6,755 nt of DNA. It comes from CAZJAD01 sp964543855. Lineage in GTDB: Bacteria > Electryoneota > RPQS01 > DYHQ01. The position numbers and the translations under genes are program-made. Below are positions 1 through 5,473 of this stretch, piece by piece. Location: contig CAZJAD010000112.1 in NCBI GenBank assembly GCA_964543855.1, positions 1 to 6,755 on the forward strand. Reading direction: 5' to 3'. Within the stretch, counting starts at the first letter, position 1, and every line of letters starts with the position of its first letter. The notes beneath the pieces were generated by a model. It did no database searches. It saw only the letters and a program-made list of their open reading frames with translations, and was not told where the DNA came from.

Positions 1-82
1 AGGACACCGAGGCGGGCTGCGCAAACGCAAAAGTAGACAGCGCTAAAAGCGCCAAAGCCATGGACAGTACGCGCAACTTCAT
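1..82 (-). CDS. Exported protein of unknown function, N-terminal signal peptide only (partial)
   Basis: Only the first 27 codons lie in the window; the gene runs off the left edge. The reverse strand reads MKLRVLSMALALLALSTFAF followed by AQPASVS. This is a classic Sec signal peptide: basic n-region (K2, R4), hydrophobic core from about residue 5 to 19, and an AFA-Q site that suits signal peptidase I cleavage after residue 21. The start at position 82 is chosen because a perfect AGGAGG lies 8 bases upstream. Another ATG at 87-89 is only one base from that site and its frame gives no signal peptide. There is no lipobox cysteine in the visible part, so a soluble periplasmic, outer-membrane or secreted protein is more likely than a lipoprotein. 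It is divergent from the efflux genes. Its function cannot be told from this fragment; an outer-membrane efflux channel is possible but unsupported. Confidence 0.68.
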   Translation of the reverse strand, partial: MKLRVLSMALALLALSTFAFAQPASVS

Positions 83-90
83 TCTTCATT

Positions 91-96
91 CCTCCT
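91..96 (-). promoter_or_regulatory. Ribosome binding site AGGAGG that fixes the start of the minus-strand exported protein
   Basis: The plus strand reads CCTCCT, so the reverse strand carries a full AGGAGG. It sits 8 bases from the ATG at 82-80 and only one base from the out-of-frame ATG at 89-87, so it selects the start at 82, which gives the signal peptide. Confidence 0.7.
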
Positions 97-621
97 GTCA
101 CTATTTTAAGTGAAATTGCCTCTCGATGTATCACAAACCGTTGGTAATCAGTGGCTTATCGTCGATAGACCGCCTTCTTGAACGAATCTGACCCTCCCCG
201 CCTACAAGAAAGAGCATCTATCTGCTGTGAAACCAGTCAGTTGTCAACTGCTACGGTGAGGGTAACTTCCGAAGATAGAGCACACCTCGCGATTGGCCTC
301 TTCGGAGAAACCCTTCGCACAATAGGCCGACCCCCCCTCAGCGGCCGGGAAGTTATTGTAATAAGGGGAGGTAAGGGTCGGATCGAGTAAGGCATCTCCC
401 CATACTAAATATAATGTCAGGCTCGGCGGAATGCAATACTTTTTTCAAGACAGATGACTTTTCTCTCCGAGGTCCACAAGATGTGTCGACTTGCGATGAC
501 TTTGACTTCCGGCATGGCACGGATCTGGGCCCAACCCGCGCCGAGAACTTCCTTTCGAGTCGGTCTATTTGACCCGTTACCTCATTGAAACCGAAGGTCA
601 CACAGCTGGGTCAAGAACATT

Positions 622-795
622 ATGAAGAATCTGAAGCTGGGGGACGTGAAAGTCACCTCTGGAGGTCGGGTTCGCGGGCAAACCGAAGCCCGCACGCTTG
701 AGAAAGAGCGGCGGAAATGTTATCTTCAATACTGTGATTCCTGCTCGTTCAAAGGTACGCGGCAGTTGCGCAACAAATCGTGGACCCGTGCGTAG
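622..795 (+). CDS. Doubtful small ORF, 57 codons, basic with a cysteine cluster
   Basis: An ATG at 622 opens a 57-codon frame ending in TAG at 793. The product is rich in lysine and arginine and has three cysteines spaced C33-x4-C38-x2-C41, which loosely recalls a small metal-binding cluster. Roughly 60% of third positions are G or C, not clearly different from the surrounding DNA. No Shine-Dalgarno sequence is visible before the ATG, and I recognise no family. It ends 39 bases before the cupredoxin-like gene, so it could be a small leader gene of that unit, a remnant of a decayed gene, or simply chance. I lean to chance or remnant. Confidence 0.2.
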   Translation: MKNLKLGDVKVTSGGRVRGQTEARTLEKERRKCYLQYCDSCSFKGTRQLRNKSWTRA

Positions 796-798
796 AAT
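793..798 (+). promoter_or_regulatory. Possible -10 element for the cupredoxin-like gene
   Basis: TAGAAT matches five of six bases of the sigma70 -10 consensus and would start transcription near 805, leaving a leader of about 30 bases before the ATG at 835. The hexamer 17 bases upstream (770-775, GCAACA) matches the -35 consensus at only three positions, and a nearby TTGCGC at 766 is 21 bases away. Weak; the real promoter may lie farther upstream or use another sigma factor. Confidence 0.25.
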
Positions 799-834
799 AC
801 GAGACATCCTCTCGCGTTTTCGAGGCAAGGGGCG

Positions 835-1197
835 ATGACGCAGGATCCGCTCTACATACTGTTGGGGATTCTTCTGGCCGCCCTCATCCTGGGTTGGTTT
901 TACTTTCGCAAACCCGGAGCCCCCGAAACACAGCGCGCCGACCTGCAGTTGGAGGGTGAGTTTCGTCCGGTGCGGCTGCGGGTTCACAGTGGGATTCCGC
1001 TTCACCTCCATGTGCATCGCCTCGAGGGGGAACCTGAGGACGAGTGGTTTCTTGTTCCGGAGCTTGGGATTCGGGAACCGCTGCCACCCTATATGACGAC
1101 GGTCGTCCATTTCGAGCCGCTCAACGCAGGCGAATTCAAGATCGCCTGCGGAAGGGGAGGGGCGCGGGGAACGCTTGTTGCAGAGCGGTCTGACTGA
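835..1197 (+). CDS. Membrane-anchored cupredoxin-like domain protein
   Basis: The 120-residue product has one N-terminal membrane helix (about residues 6-24) and a cupredoxin-like domain at about 37-117. The pattern fits the Cupredoxin_1 type often found with copper-handling genes: a strand ending in an RLRVHSGIPL-like turn (48-56), the VPELGI segment (74-79), LPPYMTTVVHFEP (83-95), and NAGEFKIACGRGG (97-109) followed by RGTLV. From my knowledge of the family, the usual ending is close to CGMGM with an earlier Cys or His before the VxPD/EFGI segment. Here C105 is kept, but the methionines are replaced by R107 and G109 and I see no earlier cysteine. Histidines at 51, 57, 59, 61 and 92 could offer other ligands. 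The start has GAGG 9 bases upstream and AAGGGG immediately before it. It lies 65 bases before the efflux adaptor gene on the same strand. A role in metal binding or in assembling the pump is inference only. Confidence 0.75.
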   Translation: MTQDPLYILLGILLAALILGWFYFRKPGAPETQRADLQLEGEFRPVRLRVHSGIPLHLHVHRLEGEPEDEWFLVPELGIREPLPPYMTTVVHFEPLNAGEFKIACGRGGARGTLVAERSD

Positions 1198-1215
1198 GAA
1201 GCCCCCACGAACGGA

Positions 1216-1224
1216 TGATATAGT
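1216..1224 (+). promoter_or_regulatory. Possible extended -10 promoter for the efflux adaptor and pump genes
   Basis: The 65-base gap between the cupredoxin-like gene and the adaptor gene contains TGA followed directly by TATAGT, an extended -10 pattern (TGn plus a five-of-six -10 hexamer). No -35 box of note lies 17 or 18 bases upstream, which extended -10 promoters can tolerate. Transcription would begin near 1231, giving a leader of about 32 bases. No terminator separates the two genes, so read-through from upstream is equally possible. Confidence 0.3.
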
Positions 1225-1262
1225 TTCAGATTGCCAATCCATTTTTTGCATGAAGGATTCTG

Positions 1263-2330
1263 ATGAAGCGCGGAGCACTCTACTTCTGGATTATCGTTGT
1301 CGGAATCGCGGTGATTGTCGTGCTGTCACATTTTCTACGCGCCGCTCGATCCGAACGGGAGCTGGCCGAGGATGAGGCGCCAGCGGTTGCAGTCACGACG
1401 ATCCCTCTGCGGGCGCCGGGCAGCACGGACAGCATCAGCGTGACCGGCCTGTTGCGCGGGATCCACGAGGCGCAGGTTTCTGCTGAAACCGGCGGGCGTG
1501 TCATCGCTCTCTACAAAGAGGTCGGTGATTTCTTTGCCAAGGGCGCGCCCATCTTGCAGCTGGATTCGACGGTCAAGAGTCTGGCGGCGCAGCAGGCGGA
1601 TGTGGTGTACAAGAAGGCCGAGGCGGATTTCGAGCGCGCTCGCAATTTGTACAAGGTGAAGAGCATCTCGGATACCGAACTGGAGGCGGCACGTCTTGCT
1701 GCGAAGGGCGCTGAAGTGTCCTGGCGCATAACGGAAGAAGTCTATTCGAACACGACGGTTCGAGCTCCATTCGCCGGGACGCTGGCGAGGCGCAGTGTGG
1801 AGCTGGGCGAGATGGTTGCTCCGGGTGTTCCCGTGGCAGCTCTGGTGGACTTGCGCCGCGTCAAGGCTGAGTTCGAATTGACGGAGCGCGAACTTGTCGC
1901 CACGGCCGAAGGGGATTCCGTCTTGGCCACCATCGATGCTCTGCCGGGTCTCGCGCTGCAGGGCACGATCACGGCGCGTTCGCTGCAAGCCAACAGCGGG
2001 ACGCGCACCTACGCGGTCGAAGCCACTTTCCCCGGGGCGGCCAATATTGCATCAGGGATGTTCATGCGCGGTCATATTATCGTGAAGGGAGGGCGAGGAG
2101 GGTTTCTCGTCCCTCGGGAGGCCCTCTTCGGCTCAGGCGATGAGGCTCATGTTTTCATTGCTGAAGGTGGGACGGCGCATGCGCGGCGCGTGCGCACTGA
2201 GAATCCGAGAGGCGGATGGGTTGTGATTCAGGGAGATAATTTGAAAGCTGGAGACGCCCTCATCGTGATGGCGGCAAAGGCGATTGAAGATGGGGCGGCT
2301 GTCGTTGTGGGCAAGGAAATCGAGCAATGA
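1263..2330 (+). CDS. RND efflux periplasmic adaptor subunit (membrane fusion protein, HlyD/AcrA-like)
   Basis: A 355-residue adaptor that would bridge the RND pump encoded next and an outer-membrane channel. An uncleaved membrane anchor lies at about residues 7-25; there is no lipobox, so unlike AcrA it is not lipidated. The two lipoyl (barrel-sandwich) halves are at about 68-103 (ETGGRVIALYKEVGDFFAKG) and 164-197 (TTVRAPFAGTLARR, then LGEMVAPGVPVAALVD). They flank a short alpha-helical hairpin at about 104-162. The beta-barrel follows at about 198-276 and ends in the typical IASGMFMRG (262-270), then the membrane-proximal domain to the C terminus. The hairpin tip keeps R125-x3-L129-x6-S136, the motif known in AcrA/MexA-type adaptors for contact with TolC-type channels. 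AAGGA lies 5 bases before the ATG. The stop overlaps the next start (ATGA), so translation is probably coupled to the pump. Substrate cannot be told from the adaptor. Confidence 0.95.
   Translation: MKRGALYFWIIVVGIAVIVVLSHFLRAARSERELAEDEAPAVAVTTIPLRAPGSTDSISVTGLLRGIHEAQVSAETGGRVIALYKEVGDFFAKGAPILQLDSTVKSLAAQQADVVYKKAEADFERARNLYKVKSISDTELEAARLAAKGAEVSWRITEEVYSNTTVRAPFAGTLARRSVELGEMVAPGVPVAALVDLRRVKAEFELTERELVATAEGDSVLATIDALPGLALQGTITARSLQANSGTRTYAVEATFPGAANIASGMFMRGHIIVKGGRGGFLVPREALFGSGDEAHVFIAEGGTAHARRVRTENPRGGWVVIQGDNLKAGDALIVMAAKAIEDGAAVVVGKEIEQ
2313..2330 (+). promoter_or_regulatory. Translational coupling site: Shine-Dalgarno and ATGA overlap between adaptor and pump genes
   Basis: The adaptor's TGA stop (2328-2330) overlaps the pump's ATG (2327-2329). 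An AAGGA (2313-2317) within the end of the adaptor gene lies 9 bases from the pump start. This arrangement supports co-translation and balanced amounts of the two subunits. Confidence 0.8.
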
Positions 2331-5300
2331 AACTGACTGAAATTGCCATTCGCCGTCCGGGATTTTTCTCTATGATCTTCGTCGCGTTGGCTGTGCTGGG
2401 ACTTATCGGCTATATGCGGATGCCGGTCAATCTCATTCCCGAGATGGATTGGCCGATGGTCATTGTCTCAACGGTCTGGCCTGGAGCCGGTCCGCGCGAA
2501 GTCGAGTCCATGGTATCCAAGCCGACGGAGGAAGTCCTTTCGTCTATCGGCGGGCTCAAGAGTATCCGCAGTTACAACATGGAGAATGTCTCGGTTATTC
2601 TCCTCGAATTTGAAATGTCCGAGGATGTCGATCGGGTCACGGCGGAAGTCCAGCGCAAGATGGACATTGTCCGGCCTCTTCTGCCGGATGATGCCGAGTC
2701 ACCGGTCGTCGAAAAGGCGGACATCAGTTCCGCCCCGATTCTGCGGCTCTCCCTGAGTGCGGATTTGCCGGACAGGGAACTGTTCACTCTGGCCAAAGAG
2801 CGTATCAAGCCGCTCATTGAACAGGTCAACGGGGTGGCGACGGTTGACATCGTTGGCGGGTACGAGCGCGAGATTCGGGTGGAAGCCGACGCGGACAAGC
2901 TGGCCGCGGCTGGCGTAGCGATTACCGATTTGACATCGGCGGTGGCCCGCGAGAATCTCGATTTCTCGGCTGGGAAGATGTATGGCAACCGCCAGAATGT
3001 GGCGGTTCGCCTTTCCGGCAAGTTTCAAACGCTCGGGGATGTGCGGGAACTCCCTGTCCTGACGCCGTCTGGATCGGTCAGGCTCGGCGAGCTGGCGGAT
3101 GTGGTCGACGGGATTAAGGAAGAGCGTTCGGTTGCTCGTCTCAACGGCAGGTCCTCCCTGGGGTTCATTATCGTCAAGCAGTCCAAGGTGAATGCCATTC
3201 ATACGGTGGATGCGATTCACGAGAGACTGGCCTACATGGAGAAAACCCTGCCGGGGAATCTTCATTTCGAAGTTGCGCAGGATCTGACCACTTTCACGCG
3301 GCGAGCCGTTGCCGGTGTGCGTGAGAATGTAGGCGAGGCGATTTTCACGGTGGCCCTGGTCCTGCTCGTCTTCTTACACTCCCTGCGAAATTCCTTCATC
3401 ATCCTGCTGGCGATTCCAACATCGCTGATTACCACTTTTTTCGGCATGTACCTGCTGGGATTCAGCATCAACATTGTTTCGCTGATGGCCATGGGTCTTG
3501 TCGTGGGGATTCTGGTCGATGATTCGATCGTGGTTCTGGAGAATATTCACCGCCACTTACACATGGGCAAACCGCCCCGACAAGCTGCGCTGGAGGGGCG
3601 GGCTGAAATCGGTCTGGCCGCGATTGCAATTACACTTGTGGATGTCGTGGTCTTTCTGCCCATTGGGCTTCTGACCGGCGTGGTGGGGAAAATCTTCCGT
3701 GAATTTGCTGTAACGGTTGTCATTGCCACCCTCCTGTCCCTCTTTGTCAGTTTCACTTTAACGCCGCTCCTCGCCTCTCGGCTCAATCGCCTGGAGACTC
3801 TGGTGACGAAGGGTCTGATGGGCCGGTTCGGGCGCTGGTACGACGCGCGCTTCGAACAGCTCAAGGGCAGTTACAGCAGGCTTCTGGTCTGGGCTCTCGA
3901 CAATCGGGGCAAAGTCATCCTGATTGTTACTGTTATTTTCATTGCAACCATGTCCCTGCCGGGGATGGGCTGGATTGGTGCTGAGTTTATGCCTATGACC
4001 GACCGCGGTGAGTTTGCTGTGAACATCGAGATGCCGCTGGGCACGTCGCTTGAAGTGACGGATCAAACGATGCGGCAGTTGGAGGATTATGTTCGCAGTC
4101 TGCCGGAAGTGGAGATGGTCTTTGGGACGGCAGGTATGCAGCAGTCCGAATGGGGGCGCGCTGTGCGAGCTCATTACGGGCAGTTACAGGTTCGCCTGGT
4201 GGATAAGCGGAAGCGAGTTCGGCGTACCCGGGCTGTGATGAGGGACATCGAAGAGTATTGTCGCCGTCTTTCTGGTGTGACATCCGAGTTTGCCGAGATT
4301 GGCATGTTCGGTGGGGCGGCAGAATCGCCGATTCAATATGAGGTTAAGGGGGCGAACCTCGACTCGGTGGAGCGTGTCGCGGAGGATTTGGTCGCGCTGA
4401 TGAAAGGTGTTCTGGGAACGGCGGATGTGAGGTCGACCTATGAGCTGGGTGTGCCCGAGTTGCGCGTGCGAGTGGATCGCGATAAGGCGGCCACCGCCAG
4501 TCTCACGCTCGGTGAGGTCGGACTGGCTCTGCACAATGCCATCGAAGGTGATGTTGCCACGCAATACGAGGAAGAAGGCAAGGATTATGATCTGCGCGTC
4601 CAATTGAATGCCGAGGGCCGCAACAATCCGAGCGCACTTGGACAGTTGCTTCTCCGCAATCATCGGGGCGACCCGGTCCATCTGGAATCCATCGCCGCCA
4701 TTGAGCGGAGCGGAGGCCCAACCTCGATTTCACGCAAGGATCGCGAGCGACTCATCACCGTGATGAGCAACATCAGCACGCGCAGTCTGGGCGAGATCAA
4801 CAATGATATTCAGGACCGATTGTCGTCGCTGAACCTGCCCGACGAGGTCACGATTTTCGTCACCGGCGATGTGGAGATGATGCAGGATATGTTCCGGGAC
4901 ATGGCTTTCGCGATTCTGCTGGCCATCCTTTTTGCCTATATGGTCATGGTGTCCCTGTTTGAATCCTATGTGCACCCCTTGACCATCATGTTCTCGATTC
5001 CTGTGGCATTGGTGGGTGCGGTGATCGGGATGACGGTGATGGGCAAGACAATGTCGATGTTCACCCTGATTGGCATTATGATGCTTATGGGCCTTGTGGC
5101 GAAGAACGCGATTCTTCTGGTGGACTACACCAATACGCTGCGCGCTCGCGGCAAAAACATGCGCGAGGCGCTGCTGGAGGCGGGGCCGACGCGCTTGCGT
5201 CCCATCTTGATGACGACTTTCACGATGGTCTTTGGCACGGCGCCCCTGGCCTTCTCTTTGAGTCCGGGCTCGGAAGGGCGCTCGGGCATGGGTGTGGTGA

Positions 5301-5416
5301 TTATCTTCGGTCTTCTCAGTTCGATGCTTCTGACGCTTGTTCTGGTACCGGTCATGTACACGATTATGGAACGGTTCCGGCGGCGCCAGGAGAGCACCGT
5401 GACCATCGGAGCTTGA
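2327..5416 (+). CDS. RND multidrug-type efflux transporter, HAE1 family (AcrB/MdtB-like permease)
   Basis: A 1029-residue inner-membrane proton-driven exporter, close to the usual length of AcrB-type pumps. It has the two-fold RND layout: TM1 (about 11-30), first periplasmic porter/docking part (about 31-332), TM2-TM6 (about 335-485), a cytoplasmic link, TM7 (about 528-546), second periplasmic part (about 550-856), TM8-TM12 (about 858-1015). The proton-relay residues are intact: the paired aspartates D398 and D399 in GILVDDSIVVLEN (TM4), K926 in GLVAKNAILLVDY (TM10), and R956 and T963 in RLRPILMTT (TM11), corresponding to AcrB D407, D408, K940, R971 and T978. The double aspartate favours HAE1 (drugs, amphiphiles) over the heavy-metal HME type. 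The segment aligned with AcrB's phenylalanine-rich pocket around residues 610-628 (here about 600-630) has no phenylalanine and is polar and basic, so the substrate range probably differs from AcrB. It forms an operon with the adaptor; no outer-membrane channel gene is present. Confidence 0.97.
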   Translation: MKLTEIAIRRPGFFSMIFVALAVLGLIGYMRMPVNLIPEMDWPMVIVSTVWPGAGPREVESMVSKPTEEVLSSIGGLKSIRSYNMENVSVILLEFEMSEDVDRVTAEVQRKMDIVRPLLPDDAESPVVEKADISSAPILRLSLSADLPDRELFTLAKERIKPLIEQVNGVATVDIVGGYEREIRVEADADKLAAAGVAITDLTSAVARENLDFSAGKMYGNRQNVAVRLSGKFQTLGDVRELPVLTPSGSVRLGELADVVDGIKEERSVARLNGRSSLGFIIVKQSKVNAIHTVDAIHERLAYMEKTLPGNLHFEVAQDLTTFTRRAVAGVRENVGEAIFTVALVLLVFLHSLRNSFIILLAIPTSLITTFFGMYLLGFSINIVSLMAMGLVVGILVDDSIVVLENIHRHLHMGKPPRQAALEGRAEIGLAAIAITLVDVVVFLPIGLLTGVVGKIFREFAVTVVIATLLSLFVSFTLTPLLASRLNRLETLVTKGLMGRFGRWYDARFEQLKGSYSRLLVWALDNRGKVILIVTVIFIATMSLPGMGWIGAEFMPMTDRGEFAVNIEMPLGTSLEVTDQTMRQLEDYVRSLPEVEMVFGTAGMQQSEWGRAVRAHYGQLQVRLVDKRKRVRRTRAVMRDIEEYCRRLSGVTSEFAEIGMFGGAAESPIQYEVKGANLDSVERVAEDLVALMKGVLGTADVRSTYELGVPELRVRVDRDKAATASLTLGEVGLALHNAIEGDVATQYEEEGKDYDLRVQLNAEGRNNPSALGQLLLRNHRGDPVHLESIAAIERSGGPTSISRKDRERLITVMSNISTRSLGEINNDIQDRLSSLNLPDEVTIFVTGDVEMMQDMFRDMAFAILLAILFAYMVMVSLFESYVHPLTIMFSIPVALVGAVIGMTVMGKTMSMFTLIGIMMLMGLVAKNAILLVDYTNTLRARGKNMREALLEAGPTRLRPILMTTFTMVFGTAPLAFSLSPGSEGRSGMGVVIIFGLLSSMLLTLVLVPVMYTIMERFRRRQESTVTIGA

Positions 5417-5441
5417 TCGATTCTTTCCTTCGTCTTATAAT
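5413..5441 (+). promoter_or_regulatory. Sigma70-type promoter for the MscS channel gene, overlapping the pump stop codon
   Basis: TTGATC (5413-5418, four of six) and an exact TATAAT (5436-5441) are separated by the ideal 17 bases. Transcription should start near 5448, leaving a leader of about 26 bases before the channel's ATG. The -35 box contains the TGA stop of the pump gene (5414-5416). No terminator hairpin is seen in the 57-base gap, so the channel may be made both from this promoter and by read-through. Confidence 0.65.
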
Positions 5442-5473
5442 TTTCCCAAAAGATACCATTCGCTGAGGCAGAC

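Larger units (their letters stand above)
83..834. other. Divergent intergenic region, about 750 bases, no convincing gene
   Basis: This stretch separates the minus-strand exported protein from the plus-strand cupredoxin-like gene. I see no protein-coding sequence I would defend. Plus-strand ORFs at 414-572 (52 codons) and 622-795 (57 codons) have ATG starts but no Shine-Dalgarno site. A TTG-started ORF at 178-390 and a GTG-started minus ORF at 353-601 also lack ribosome sites and have unconvincing composition. The region contains two small palindromes (157-167 and 238-250), an exact TATAAT at 410-415 without a matching -35, a GC hairpin (674-679 with 688-693, loop of 8) not followed by a T run, and a TAGAAT hexamer at 793-798 near the downstream gene. 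It may hold promoters, a small RNA, or gene remnants. Confidence 0.6.

Noticed and set aside
103..108. TAAAAT on the minus strand as a -10 for the exported-protein gene
   Set aside because: Transcription would start almost on the ribosome site (91-96), and no proper -35 lies upstream, so it is unlikely to be the functional promoter.
178..390. Plus-strand ORF of 70 codons with TTG start
   Set aside because: Rare start codon, no ribosome site, no domain; probably chance.
502..513. Twelve-base match TTGACTTCCGGC shared with 6638-6649, suggesting a common promoter element
   Set aside because: About one such pair is expected by chance in a window this size, and the copy at 502 has no -10 box at the right spacing.
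414..572. Plus-strand ORF of 52 codons beginning within TATAATG
   Set aside because: No ribosome site and no family match; rich in serine, threonine and aspartate with no clear pattern.
353..601. Minus-strand ORF of 82 codons with GTG start in the intergenic region
   Set aside because: No Shine-Dalgarno site before position 601, no recognisable domain, and composition like random sequence.
598..1278. Minus-strand ORF of 226 codons covering the cupredoxin-like gene
   Set aside because: It is antisense to a gene with a recognisable domain and ribosome site, has the arginine/proline/histidine-rich composition of a shadow frame, and matches no family I know.
1335..1988. Minus-strand ORF of 217 codons inside the adaptor gene
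   Set aside because: Antisense to a well-supported adaptor; arginine- and glutamine-rich without recognisable domains.
2327..5416. Heavy-metal (CusA/CzcA) type RND pump, suggested by the cupredoxin-like neighbour
   Set aside because: The TM4 motif has the double aspartate and the TM10/TM11 motifs of HAE1 drug pumps, and the adaptor lacks metal-rich terminal extensions.
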